From Oleispira sp963933055 (lineage in GTDB: Bacteria > Pseudomonadota > Gammaproteobacteria > Pseudomonadales > Oceanobacteraceae), in assembly GCA_963933055.1 (NCBI GenBank), contig CAWVSY010000005.1, positions 26,167 through 90,166 on the forward strand: a stretch of 64,000 nucleotides of DNA, read 5' to 3'. Numbering within the stretch: position 1 is the stretch's first letter; each line of letters opens with the position of its first letter. The position numbers and the translations under genes were made by a program. The notes under the pieces are model-generated. The model had not been told where the DNA came from. It searched no databases and was given only the letters and a program-made list of their open reading frames with translations. Positions 8,539 through 17,120 of the stretch are shown piece after piece.

Positions 8539-9522
8539 ATGAGTATGAAAAAAGCCACCCCAAAAGCTGTGTTTGAAGCCTGCGAGCAATTGGAGCTTCA
8601 AGATCGTCCTTGGAATAGGGATGATATTCGCTCCTTGGTTGGCGGCGGGAGCTTTAGCGTTATTGATCCTCTTATTCAGGCTTGGCGAAAATTACAGCCT
8701 GTGCGCGAGGTTGCTCCCTCTGTACCCGCAGAGTTATTAATTCAAGTAGCTACTTTATTAGAGCAGCAAATTTCAGACTACATTGAGCAGGTCGAGACCC
8801 GAGATAGCGAAAGGGAGTCTGCGTTGCTGGAAGTAAATGAGGTTATTTCAAGCAATTTACAGCGCGTTGAATCTGAACTGTCAGACAAGCTGGAAGTAAG
8901 TCAGCAAGCAAATCATGATTTAGAAGCAGAACTGTCACGTTTAGAACATAACCTTAATGAAAAAAGTCAGGCTCTGCAGGTTGCGTCCTTACAGCTGCAG
9001 GTTGCAGAGGATGCGTCAGCTTCATTGGCTAAGCGCCTACAAGAGCAGCAAGCTTTTTACGAATCGGCTGCTGAACAACAAAAGCGCTATCAGCAAGAGG
9101 AAATTGTACGAGCGAGCGAGCTTCATCAGCAGCAAATTCATCAACTGACATCGGATGCAAAGCAACAGCTTGCTCAGCAAAAATCAGAACTGCTTGAAGC
9201 CTCTCAATTGTCAGAGGATCGGTTGATGCGATTAATTGATCAGGGACGCAATGAGCTTAAAGAATTACAAGTATCATCGGCGAATAAAGTGAGTGCACTG
9301 ACTCAAGAATTACATTCAGATAAGCAGTTAATTGTTAAGCAAAAACATGAAATGCAATCACTGGAATTTGCATTAAGCGAAGCACAAGAAAGCATTGGCA
9401 CGCTAAAAAAGGAGTATCAAGGTTTGCAAATACAACTGGAAACAAAAATGAGCGAAAGCAACGACCTAGCGGAGCTAAAGACGTCTATACTTGCATTGCA
9501 AGGTCAATTATTAAAATCATAA
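8539..9522 (+). CDS. KfrA-like DNA-binding coiled-coil protein
   Basis: The N-terminal 60 residues (TPKAVFEACEQLEL...RDDIRSLVGGGSFSVIDPLI) match the KfrA N-terminal helix-turn-helix domain of plasmid-borne autorepressors. The remaining roughly 260 residues are a Gln/Glu/Lys/Ser-rich heptad-like coiled coil (about 70-325). KfrA of IncP plasmids is a DNA-binding autoregulator with a long alpha-helical tail. Here the gene is chromosomal, divergent from recombinase 1 and 10 bases ahead of the periplasmic protein gene. The ATG before SMKKATPK is preferred because it sits next to the domain; an ATG at 8521 is possible, and neither has a clear ribosome site. The inverted repeats just upstream are plausible binding sites (inference). 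Confidence 0.75.
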   Translation: MSMKKATPKAVFEACEQLELQDRPWNRDDIRSLVGGGSFSVIDPLIQAWRKLQPVREVAPSVPAELLIQVATLLEQQISDYIEQVETRDSERESALLEVNEVISSNLQRVESELSDKLEVSQQANHDLEAELSRLEHNLNEKSQALQVASLQLQVAEDASASLAKRLQEQQAFYESAAEQQKRYQQEEIVRASELHQQQIHQLTSDAKQQLAQQKSELLEASQLSEDRLMRLIDQGRNELKELQVSSANKVSALTQELHSDKQLIVKQKHEMQSLEFALSEAQESIGTLKKEYQGLQIQLETKMSESNDLAELKTSILALQGQLLKS

Positions 9523-9532
9523 AGAGAGCCGT

Positions 9533-10372
9533 ATGGGAGTGTTAAACATAGTTATTGCAGTAATGATGATGAGTGCAATCATCTCTCATGCAGATAACTC
9601 TGAGATTACAGGCTTAAGAGGGGATTTGGTTATCCATATTGTGGATGATGAGGCTGAATGGCCACCTTATACCTATTACAAACGCTTAAAGGGTAAAAAA
9701 ACTCAAGAAATTGAGGGTTTCTCTATTGATGTGGTGAGTCATATACTTCATCGCGCAGGCATTAAATTTACGATTGAGCTATTGCCTTGGAAGCGGGCGC
9801 TATTCAATGTGGCCGGCGGCAAGAAAAACCAACTCATCTTAAACTCCTCTTATGTCAAAGAGCGAGAAGAAGACTATCTGTATTCGCTATCATACTATTC
9901 ATTGCAGCACGTGATTTTTTATTCGGCCAAAAAGTACCCGAACGGCCTGGTTTTGAAAGATATCGATGATCTCAATAGTAATTATAAAATCTGTGGCCTC
10001 AGAGGATATTCCTATGGGGCTGCCGGCGTAGATACTCAAAAAGTGAATTTGTCGTTTGGAACTTACGGTCAACTTATACACGTATTGCACGAAAGACCTG
10101 AGATTTGTGATCTTTTCATTGAAGGCTATAAAATTCTGCCGGGCTTTAAGATGATAGGGCATGATTATCTTGCAGACATGAATTTAAAGCACAGCATCAT
10201 TCCTGGTTTAGCAAGCAAGGGTTATCACATGCTCATTTCAAAAAAACTGGCTTATCGTCATGAGTTAAAGAGAATACTTGATGAGGGTATTCTCGATATG
10301 CAAAACTCGGGCGAAATGGATAAAGTGTCCGAAAAATATGGTTTATTGCATCATTCGCATGAGGGCCATTAA
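9533..10372 (+). CDS. Periplasmic substrate-binding protein, family 3-like
   Basis: Secreted protein of 279 residues. The N-terminal hydrophobic stretch VIAVMMMSAIISHA looks like a signal peptide cleaved near residue 20. It then shows the bilobal amino-acid-binding (SBP_bac_3) pattern: WPPYTYY near the start, EGFSIDVVSHILHRAGIKFTIELLPWKRAL, and LISKKLAYRHELKRILDEGI near the end. AGAGAG gives a good ribosome site 4 bases from the ATG. No ABC permease or ATPase gene is adjacent, so it is an orphan, perhaps a sensor-type binding protein. It follows the KfrA-like gene by 10 bases and is probably co-transcribed, which makes it look like cargo of the recombinase segment (inference). The ligand is unknown. 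Confidence 0.7.
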   Translation: MGVLNIVIAVMMMSAIISHADNSEITGLRGDLVIHIVDDEAEWPPYTYYKRLKGKKTQEIEGFSIDVVSHILHRAGIKFTIELLPWKRALFNVAGGKKNQLILNSSYVKEREEDYLYSLSYYSLQHVIFYSAKKYPNGLVLKDIDDLNSNYKICGLRGYSYGAAGVDTQKVNLSFGTYGQLIHVLHERPEICDLFIEGYKILPGFKMIGHDYLADMNLKHSIIPGLASKGYHMLISKKLAYRHELKRILDEGILDMQNSGEMDKVSEKYGLLHHSHEGH

Positions 10373-10394
10373 TACTTGTTAACGTGTGTAAAAA

Positions 10395-11645
10395 TCATTC
10401 AGGTTTGATTTTTTTATGCTTGGCACTGGCATGGCGCTCTCGCATTTCAGTATCAATGTAGCGATCGGTTGTGGCCATGCTGGCATGACCTGCATCATCT
10501 CGCACATGCTCTTTTGGACGATGTTTTACATCCTCTGAAATTCCGGTATGCCTTAGCCAGTGGACGGTGGCTGCCTTTAGTTCGAGAGCTTCTTCTTTTA
10601 AACCTTGTTCATACATGCGCTGATAGGCTTGATCAAAGCAGTCTTGCACAATGAACCGAATTTGTCTTGTGCTTGTTACTGGGCCGGTGCCTTTGATTTT
10701 TGCAATCATTGGCGTAGCTTCACTAACATGAGGCAGGGCGGATAAGCCTAAATGTGTGCGATAGCGCTTAAGGGCCGCAAGCATATCGTCAGATACAGTG
10801 ATCATTCTGACTTTATTCCCTTTGCCTGTTACTTGCAGCCACCAATTATTATCAACATCAGCTCGAAAATCTCCCATAGTCGGAGTAGAGCGTTCATCGG
10901 CGACCAATTCAGATATCCGTAAATACATTGCAAATAAACAGTTCATGATAAATAAACTGCGCTCATGCTGCCCTGGGTTCTCAGCGGCATTCATTTCTAC
11001 CGTCTCTAAGACAAAGTCCCATTGCAAGTTGGATATACGTCTAATCGGCTCTTTATAAGCGTGGGTTTGCAAATATTTGCTTTTCTGGCGAATAAGCGCA
11101 ACAGGATTTAGCTCACCATAATCTTCTTGCAGTAAATAATTAAAGAAGGTGGAGAGTATGGAAAATACCGCCTGCAGACTCTTTTGTGAAAGCTTGAAGT
11201 GTTTTGTATCAGGCGAGTAGCCAAGCTGACTTTCAATCTTGGTGATCTGGCTAACAAAAGGGCGCCAGTCTGGATTAGCAACCCGTTGCCCTTGATAGTT
11301 TTTAAAGCGAGCGACCTGTTTGGTTCCAATCCACGACAAAGGGGGGTGCTGGCAAAATTCTAGATATTCTTCGATATCCAAACGCCTAAGCTCAGGCAGT
11401 GTTTTTTCTTGAACAAACCAAGACCATTGCACTAATCGTTCAACTTCACGGCGATAACTATTAAAGGTTGCCTGACTGCCATTGTAACTTTGCAAGAAGG
11501 TAAGGCAGTGATAAAGATCTTCTTTGCTTTCTTTGGGTGTCGATTTATTTTGCCTCGCGTATATCAAGTCGGCTTCTTTGAAAGGGCTAGCCAAATACTG
11601 GAGGTTATCGAACATTGGATCTGGCGGTATTGATAGAAGATTCAT
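10395..11645 (-). CDS. Tyrosine recombinase 2 (phage integrase family)
   Basis: Site-specific tyrosine recombinase of 416 residues, homologous to the one at 7168-8322. The N-terminal core-binding region contains TFNSYRREVERLVQW. The catalytic domain shows Arg in MYLRISELV, Lys in TGKGNKVRM, the His/Arg pair in HWLRHTG, the His in AGHASMATT, and nucleophile Tyr396 in DRYID. All five catalytic positions are present, so it is probably active. It is convergent with the periplasmic protein gene. Upstream lies a 466-base gene-free tract with a 19-base direct repeat, the nearer copy beginning 42 bases before the start codon. Partner sites are unknown. Confidence 0.88.
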   Translation of the reverse strand: MNLLSIPPDPMFDNLQYLASPFKEADLIYARQNKSTPKESKEDLYHCLTFLQSYNGSQATFNSYRREVERLVQWSWFVQEKTLPELRRLDIEEYLEFCQHPPLSWIGTKQVARFKNYQGQRVANPDWRPFVSQITKIESQLGYSPDTKHFKLSQKSLQAVFSILSTFFNYLLQEDYGELNPVALIRQKSKYLQTHAYKEPIRRISNLQWDFVLETVEMNAAENPGQHERSLFIMNCLFAMYLRISELVADERSTPTMGDFRADVDNNWWLQVTGKGNKVRMITVSDDMLAALKRYRTHLGLSALPHVSEATPMIAKIKGTGPVTSTRQIRFIVQDCFDQAYQRMYEQGLKEEALELKAATVHWLRHTGISEDVKHRPKEHVRDDAGHASMATTDRYIDTEMRERHASAKHKKIKPE

Positions 11646-11687
11646 AGTAGATTAGTTATGTTGACGTATCAGATTAATAATACTCTC

Positions 11688-11706
11688 ACAATTATCGGAA
11701 ATATAA
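11688..11706. repeat. 19-bp direct repeat, copy 1
   Basis: ACAATTATCGGAAATATAA occurs here and again, identically, at 11967-11985, 279 bases away. This copy begins 42 bases ahead of the recombinase 2 start codon, in promoter position. Confidence 0.75.
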
Positions 11707-11844
11707 AACAGACCATCGCACGTCAATTTAGGCATCAACTGGAGATTCAATATTAGAGGATCGGTAGAGATGAAAGCGATTTAGAACTTACTGAGATCTA
11801 GCATAGATCATCGATCAGCTATCTATATTTAACATTACATAATC

Positions 11845-11885
11845 AATGTAACTTGTTGTTATTTAATAATAAGTTACATTTTTTT
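11845..11885. repeat. Inverted repeat with trailing T-run
   Basis: AATGTAACTT (11845-11854) pairs exactly with AAGTTACATT (11871-11880), followed by seven Ts (11879-11885). A third half-site TTACAT lies at 11835-11840, pairing with ATGTAA at 11846-11851. The stem is AT-rich, so it would be a weak terminator; a protein-binding array is the alternative. Confidence 0.55.
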
Positions 11886-11955
11886 GTTGAAGATGAAGTC
11901 GGCTAGAAAGTTTCAAATCGGTGAATGCTATAGATTAAATGGGTATTTCTAATTA

Positions 11956-11979
11956 TTCCGATAATAACAATTATCGGAA
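11956..11979. repeat. Inverted repeat TTCCGATAAT / ATTATCGGAA
   Basis: Exact 10-base arms (11956-11965 and 11970-11979) are separated by aaca. The right arm lies inside copy 2 of the 19-base direct repeat, so copy 2 is flanked by an inverted half-site that copy 1 lacks. Confidence 0.65.
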
Positions 11980-11985
11980 ATATAA
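11967..11985. repeat. 19-bp direct repeat, copy 2
   Basis: Identical to 11688-11706. It overlaps the inverted repeat at 11956-11979. Confidence 0.75.
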
Positions 11986-12111
11986 GGTTGTATTGCAACG
12001 TTAATTATTAGTTAGTTAATAATCCAAACGTTAAATCCTTACGCCAATAATGCTCATAGTAATGCTCTGTTTAATAATATCTATCTTGTTAGATCTTTCA
12101 TCCTTTTCTCT

Positions 12112-12504
12112 TTATGCGTCTAGGATGAAAGCTTCTAGTGTGGCTTTAAAATCCTTGTAATGCTTTGTTAGCTCATTATTGGAATCTCTAGCGCGCTGCC
12201 ACTCTCTTTTACTCAAAGCTTCCAGCGTGCATTCACACGATCTTTCAAAATCGTCTGCACAGAAACTTGATGATGTCCCTTTAATTGAATGTAAAGGCAC
12301 AAACGCTGCGTCATAGTCTTTCGACTCGATGCCAAGTTTGGCACTTTCGAGTAAGCCAGGCGTATCACGTAAAAATAACTTAGCCAGCCGCTGTAGCAAT
12401 GCTTTCTCGCCACCGAGGCGCTCTATTGCCTTTTCTTGCCGCCAAATACTGTCGTGAGCATCATTTTGTTCAGTTTCGTTATTCAATACTGGTTCCTCAA
12501 ACAA
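12112..12504 (-). CDS. Stand-alone Hpt (histidine phosphotransfer) protein
   Basis: Four-helix-bundle phosphotransfer protein of up to 130 residues, predicted to relay phosphate between a hybrid histidine kinase and a response regulator. The Hpt signature LHSIKGTSSSF carries the phospho-accepting His72. No ATG start exists: the frame opens with TTG at 12504, while a GAGG followed 8 bases later by another TTG (codon 7) suggests translation may begin at 12486. No kinase or regulator lies next to it, so its partner is unknown. It is divergent from rapA. Confidence 0.75.
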   Translation of the reverse strand: MFEEPVLNNETEQNDAHDSIWRQEKAIERLGGEKALLQRLAKLFLRDTPGLLESAKLGIESKDYDAAFVPLHSIKGTSSSFCADDFERSCECTLEALSKREWQRARDSNNELTKHYKDFKATLEAFILDA

Positions 12505-12677
12505 ATGCGCTGTTTTAACCTATTGTTAAGACTAGCTCATGAAAACAGTTGTTATAAAACGTATTTGTTGATGAATTTGCCCCTCATTAACCAATAACGA
12601 CCTTAAGCCCCTGTCTTTGCAGCGGCGCATCCTTTAAAATGCGCGCATAATTTTTTCGGTTTTGGGAGTGTGTGGGT

Positions 12678-15458
12678 ATGTTTGAAGTTGGTCAGCGTTG
12701 GATCAGTGATACGGAATCCGATTTAGGCCTAGGGATGGTTCAAGAAGTCGATTTTCGTCAGGTGGCGATATTATATCCCGCGGCGGATGAAGTTAGGCGT
12801 TATGCCAAGGATCAAGCCCCTCTTACCCGCATCAAGTTCGGTATTGAAGATACGGTCACACTCGAAGATGAAAGCACACTAACGATTACTGAAGTTCAAG
12901 AAATGAACGGTATTTTGTTTTATGGTGATGCCGATCGTATTATTCCTGAAACACAGCTAAGTGGTCACATCCAGTTAAGTCAAGCATCAGAGCGCTTGCT
13001 TGCGGGTCAGGTTGATAATAGTAAAGCCTACGAATTACGTTTACGTGCCTTGCAAATGAAAAGCAAGCTGGAAGCACGTAAGCATTATGGGTTGGTTGGC
13101 AGTCGAACCACCCTATTGCCACATCAGTTATTCATCGCCAATGAAGTTTCAAGTCGTGAAGCACCACGTGTTTTATTAGCCGATGAAGTTGGTTTAGGTA
13201 AAACCATTGAAGCCGGCATGATCATGCACCGTTTACTGATTAGTGAGCGGATTGAGCGTGTTTTAGTCTTATTACCTGAAGCATTAACGCATCAGTGGTT
13301 AGTTGAGATGGTTCGTCGTTTCAATTTGCGTTTCAGTGTCTTGGATGAAGGTCGTTGCCTAGCGCTTGAAGACCAAGAAGACGGTGGCAACCCTTATTTA
13401 CAGCAACAGTTGGTTTTGGCTCCTCTAAGTGCCATCGCAAACGACCCTAAACGCCGCGAACAAGTATTATCGGCTGGCTGGGATATGGTTGTGGTTGATG
13501 AAGCTCACCATCTACAGTGGTCGCCTCAGTCTCACGATGAAGGTTACGGTTTGGTTGAGTCATTGGCTCATGAGTGCCCTGGTTTATTATTGCTAACAGC
13601 GACACCTGAGCAATTGGGTATGGAAGGTCACTTCGCCCGCTTACGCCTATTGGATCCAGAGCGTTTTCATAGCTTAGAAGAGTTCATTCAAGAGCAATCT
13701 CAGTTTCAGCCAGTGGTAACAGCGGCGCAGTCTTTATTGTCGGGCAATGAGCTTGATCAAGCTGAGCGTGATGCTTTGCAAGCCCTGTTAAATACCGATG
13801 TCCCTGCCCAGCCAGATACTGAACAATCTCAAGCTTGGATTAAGCAGTTAATTGATCAGCACGGCACCGGCCGAGTCATGTTCCGTAATACGCGTAGCGC
13901 TATGACAGGTTTTCCAAATCGAGAAGTAATTGCGCAGCCTTTCTTATTGCCTGAAGCTTATAAAGCGATGACAGGCATGGAGGGTTTATACCCTGAGCGC
14001 GAAATTGATGATTGGACCGATGTTGATCCACGTATTGATTGGATCAATGAGTTAATCAAAGCGAACAAGGGCGAGAAGTTTTTATTAATTACTCATCAGC
14101 AGAAAACGGTTCTGCAAATTGAGCGCGCTTTGTGGGAAAAATACGGTACTCAGTGTGCGGTATTCCATGAAGATATGGATATGATTGAGCGTGACCGCGC
14201 CGCCGCTTATTTTGCTGAACAGGAAGGTGGTGCTCAGATTCTTCTTTGTAGTGAAATTGGCAGTGAAGGTCGTAATTTCCAATTTGCTCGTCACTTGGTT
14301 TTGTTTGATCTGCCTGATAATTGCGATTTAATTGAGCAACGTATTGGTCGTCTTGACCGTATCGGTCAGAAACATGATATTCAACTTCACATTCCATATT
14401 TTGAAGATCACAGTTCTGAGCGTTTGTTTGAGTTATTGAATATGGGAGTTGATGTATTCAGCCATCCAAACCCATTGGCTCAGTCGTTATTGAATCATCA
14501 CCATACTCAGATGGTTACAGCCATTGAAAGTGCAAGCATTTCTGATTTGCATAAGTTAGTCGATGCTTTGATTCCCGAGCGTGAAATTCAGCAGCAAGCT
14601 CTAGAGCAAGGCCGAGATCGCCTATTAGAATTGCAGTCTTGTGATCCTGAGAAGTCTAAAGCATTGATGGATGAGATTCTGTCTGATGATAAATTGGATC
14701 AAGCAGTATTGCCGAGCTTCTTAGAGCAAGTATGCGATGTGTACGGCATCATTCAGCAAGATCACAGTAATCATTGCTTTATTCTTCGCCCAGGCGATCA
14801 TATGTTAACCAGCTACTTCCCTCACCTACCGGAAGATGGTTTAACCTATACCTGTCGTCGTGATGTGGCTGTTGCCCGTGATGATGTGCAGTTTTTTACT
14901 TGGGAACACCCTTTAATTGTAGGGGCTTTGGATCTTATCTTGTCGGAAGAGCATGGTAATTCGAACGTTGCTTATGTTGAGAATCATAATTTCTCGACCG
15001 GTGACTTTTATTTTCAAGCTCAATATACGCTAGATTGCCAAGCACCAAAGGCGCTGCAAATTCAGCGTTATTTGCCTGCTGAAGGTTTGCACATTGCGGT
15101 AGATCCTGAAGGTAAGGTTGAGTTCTTCGAGCCTGATTATTTAGACTTCCCTGAAGATTTGAAACGTTCTACGGCTTCTGGTTTGGTTAAGCGAGTTGAG
15201 ACGGGCATTAAAAAGGCATTGAAAATTGCTAAAGGCGCAGCGGAAGCTGAGTTGCCAAAGCAGTTAAAAATTGGTGCTAATAACATGTCTCGTGAGCTTG
15301 ATGCTGAAATAGCGCGCTTGCAAGAATTACAAAAGACCAATCGCAATATTCGCGATAGTGAAATTGTATTATTGCAACAGAAAAAAGAAGCGTTGTTGCA
15401 GGCCATTAGCCAAGCAAATTACAAAATGGATAATATCCGTATTGTGTTTTGTGGGTAA
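12678..15458 (+). CDS. rapA: RNA polymerase-associated ATPase RapA (HepA)
   Basis: SWI2/SNF2-family ATPase that binds RNA polymerase and promotes its recycling after termination. Domains in order: N-terminal Tudor-like domains (FEVGQRWISD...LGLGMVQEVD), helicase lobe 1 with ADEVGLGKTIEAG (Walker A) and VVDEAHHLQW (DEAH-type box), lobe 2 with SEIGSEGRNFQF and IEQRIGRLDRIGQ (motif VI), then a C-terminal RapA-specific region. The 926 residues compare with 968 in E. coli. The ATG before FEVGQ is preceded by GGGAG at 9 bases; an upstream in-frame GTG overlaps that site and is rejected. A hairpin GCGCAT...ATGCGC lies at 12625-12644 upstream. Confidence 0.95.
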   Translation: MFEVGQRWISDTESDLGLGMVQEVDFRQVAILYPAADEVRRYAKDQAPLTRIKFGIEDTVTLEDESTLTITEVQEMNGILFYGDADRIIPETQLSGHIQLSQASERLLAGQVDNSKAYELRLRALQMKSKLEARKHYGLVGSRTTLLPHQLFIANEVSSREAPRVLLADEVGLGKTIEAGMIMHRLLISERIERVLVLLPEALTHQWLVEMVRRFNLRFSVLDEGRCLALEDQEDGGNPYLQQQLVLAPLSAIANDPKRREQVLSAGWDMVVVDEAHHLQWSPQSHDEGYGLVESLAHECPGLLLLTATPEQLGMEGHFARLRLLDPERFHSLEEFIQEQSQFQPVVTAAQSLLSGNELDQAERDALQALLNTDVPAQPDTEQSQAWIKQLIDQHGTGRVMFRNTRSAMTGFPNREVIAQPFLLPEAYKAMTGMEGLYPEREIDDWTDVDPRIDWINELIKANKGEKFLLITHQQKTVLQIERALWEKYGTQCAVFHEDMDMIERDRAAAYFAEQEGGAQILLCSEIGSEGRNFQFARHLVLFDLPDNCDLIEQRIGRLDRIGQKHDIQLHIPYFEDHSSERLFELLNMGVDVFSHPNPLAQSLLNHHHTQMVTAIESASISDLHKLVDALIPEREIQQQALEQGRDRLLELQSCDPEKSKALMDEILSDDKLDQAVLPSFLEQVCDVYGIIQQDHSNHCFILRPGDHMLTSYFPHLPEDGLTYTCRRDVAVARDDVQFFTWEHPLIVGALDLILSEEHGNSNVAYVENHNFSTGDFYFQAQYTLDCQAPKALQIQRYLPAEGLHIAVDPEGKVEFFEPDYLDFPEDLKRSTASGLVKRVETGIKKALKIAKGAAEAELPKQLKIGANNMSRELDAEIARLQELQKTNRNIRDSEIVLLQQKKEALLQAISQANYKMDNIRIVFCG

Positions 15459-15495
15459 AAAGCGAAGCTTTTTACGACTAGCCATGGATGGCTAG
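15457..15495. terminator. Paired hairpins after rapA
   Basis: AAAAAGC-GAA-GCTTTTT (15457-15473) overlaps the rapA stop codon and is followed by CTAGCCAT-GG-ATGGCTAG (15478-15495). The first has a short T-run and could terminate rapA. Both lie between rapA and the convergent gor. Confidence 0.45.
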
Positions 15496-15515
15496 GCCGG
15501 AAATTATTTGCGGTT

Positions 15516-15586
15516 GTCGCACTAAAGTACGACCTACATTTAGAATGATCTATTTCTATTACGGTAGGTCGAGGCTTTAGTCCGAC
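15516..15586. repeat. Palindromic repeat, second diverged copy
   Basis: The left arm GTCGCACTAAAGTACGACC starts at 15516 and the right arm GTAGGTCGAGGCTTTAGTC ends the element at 15586. Pairing is imperfect. The right arm matches the repeat at 4593-4615 apart from a few bases. Like that copy, it lies between convergent genes. Confidence 0.6.
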
Positions 15587-15596
15587 AGATCTTTGA

Positions 15597-16967
15597 TTAA
15601 GACCTTGGCGTTCTCATTGTCACAAACTCTTCAGCAGACGTTGGGTGAATCCCAATCGTAGCATCAAAATCCGCTTTAGTAGCGCCCGCAGTAATCGCAA
15701 CCGCAATCCCTTGAATGGTTTCACCAGCATCATGGCCAACCATGTGCGCTGCAATCACCTTATTATTGGCTTTGTTTACAATCAGCTTCATTAACGTGCG
15801 TTCGTTCATGCCAGAGATAGTATGCTTTAACGGTTTGAAATTAGACTCATAAACCTCAAACTCAATCCCTTTGGCTTTACACTCATCTTCAGTTGGGCCG
15901 ACAGTTCCTATGTTTGGCTGGCAGAATACCGCCGTTGGGATATTGTCATATTTCATGGCAACTTTATCATCGTGATATTGATGCGCTAAGAATTTCATTC
16001 CCTGAGCTAGTGCGATTGGGGTGAGCTGCGGCGTACCAATAACATCACCAAGTGCATAAACAGAAGGCACGCTGGTCTGGAAGAAATCATCAACCTTAAT
16101 CGTCGTATTTTTATTCAGTTCGATCCCTAGCTTCTCTAAGTTCAACCCGTCTGTCATTGGGCGTCTTCCCGTAGCATAAAGTACAAGATCAAATTCTTGC
16201 TGTTCATTGCTGGTATAAGTGACTAATAAGGTGCCGTCAGCCTGCTTATCCATGCTCGAAACTTCAGTTTCTGGGCGAATATTAACACCCTTCTCGATCA
16301 TCTGTTCCTGCACAAAGCTGCGGATGTCATCATCAAAACCGCGTAATACTAAGTCTTTACGAACCGCCAAGGTAGTTTCAGCGCCTAGGCCATTAAAAAT
16401 GCCTGCAAACTCAACCGCAATATAGCCAGCACCAACCACTAAGGCGCGCTTTGGAAATTGGTCGTCAGCAAGATCAAAAACTTCATTCGAGGTGATGGCA
16501 TGCTCTGCGCCTGGTACATCGGGAATAAAAGGCCAGCTGCCGGTCGCAATCAAAATCGTCTCTGCCGTGATGTCTTGCTCTGTTCCGTCTTGGCCGTTGA
16601 TATGAACCGTATTGGCATCCACTAAACTGCCAGTGCCATTAAAAATGGTTGCGCCAGGGCCGGTCAATAAATTCTGATAAATACCGTTTAGGCGAGAGAT
16701 TTCATTGCTTTTGTTATCACGTAATGTCGGCCAGTGAAAATCATTAATTTGCCCATTAATACCAAAGCCTTTTGCTTCTTCCATTTTTTCACGATATTCA
16801 GAGGCGTAAACAAACATCTTTTTGGGAACGCAGCCAACATTTACACAGGTGCCGCCTAAATAACGATTTTCAATGATGGCAACTTTTTTTCCTTGAGCAG
16901 CGGCCATGCGGGCTGAGCGTACTCCGCCTGAGCCTGCGCCGATTACGACTAGATCAAAATGTTGCAT
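15597..16967 (-). CDS. gor: Glutathione reductase
   Basis: FAD-containing disulfide reductase that regenerates reduced glutathione with NADPH in the cytoplasm. It has an N-terminal FAD motif GAGSGGVRSA and the redox-active pair Cys41/Cys46 in GGTCVNVGCVPKK. The NADPH-binding region is GAGYIAVEFAG with Arg residues following (AVRKDLVLRGFD), as expected for NADPH rather than NADH. The FAD-site motif is YALGDVIGT, and the C-terminal dimer-interface HPTSAEEFVTMR supplies the catalytic His-Glu. The 456-residue length is standard. GGAGA precedes the ATG. It is a single gene flanked by the gsp terminator and the repeat after rapA. Confidence 0.95.
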   Translation of the reverse strand: MQHFDLVVIGAGSGGVRSARMAAAQGKKVAIIENRYLGGTCVNVGCVPKKMFVYASEYREKMEEAKGFGINGQINDFHWPTLRDNKSNEISRLNGIYQNLLTGPGATIFNGTGSLVDANTVHINGQDGTEQDITAETILIATGSWPFIPDVPGAEHAITSNEVFDLADDQFPKRALVVGAGYIAVEFAGIFNGLGAETTLAVRKDLVLRGFDDDIRSFVQEQMIEKGVNIRPETEVSSMDKQADGTLLVTYTSNEQQEFDLVLYATGRRPMTDGLNLEKLGIELNKNTTIKVDDFFQTSVPSVYALGDVIGTPQLTPIALAQGMKFLAHQYHDDKVAMKYDNIPTAVFCQPNIGTVGPTEDECKAKGIEFEVYESNFKPLKHTISGMNERTLMKLIVNKANNKVIAAHMVGHDAGETIQGIAVAITAGATKADFDATIGIHPTSAEEFVTMRTPRS

Positions 16968-16997
16968 GGTGAATCTCCAAAATATTTGCGTATAAAA

Positions 16998-17031
16998 AAA
17001 GCCCCTAGCAGTTTCATAAAACAGGGGCTTT
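16998..17031 (-). terminator. Rho-independent terminator of the gsp operon
   Basis: AAAGCCCCT (16998-17006) pairs with AGGGGCTTT (17023-17031). On the minus strand the stem is followed by a run of seven Ts, so it ends transcription leaving gspM before gor. Confidence 0.8.
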
Positions 17032-17120
17032 AATAAGATATCTAAAGTTTAGAACAGTTCAGAAAATAGGTTAAGTAAATTAAAGCTATCTAGCCGATGG
17101 ATTGTTTCTATGAGCTAGCA

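Larger units (their letters stand above)
11646..12111. other. Gene-free AT-rich tract with direct and inverted repeats
   Basis: No convincing coding frame is seen between recombinase 2 and the Hpt gene. The tract holds a 19-base exact direct repeat (11688-11706 and 11967-11985), a 10-bp-arm inverted repeat with a 16-base loop and T-run (11845-11885), and a 10-bp-arm inverted repeat overlapping the second direct copy (11956-11979). It could be a regulatory or recombination region, or host a small RNA. Nothing in the sequence decides between these. Confidence 0.6.

Noticed and set aside
7130..12130. Element boundaries (att repeats) of the recombinase segment
   Set aside because: No matching direct repeat was found between the phaB-like 3' end and the Hpt 3' end by eye, and no tRNA flanks the segment, so exact ends cannot be stated.
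14089..14397. 102-codon open frame opposite rapA
   Set aside because: Antisense to the helicase lobe 2 coding sequence and rich in unlikely residues.
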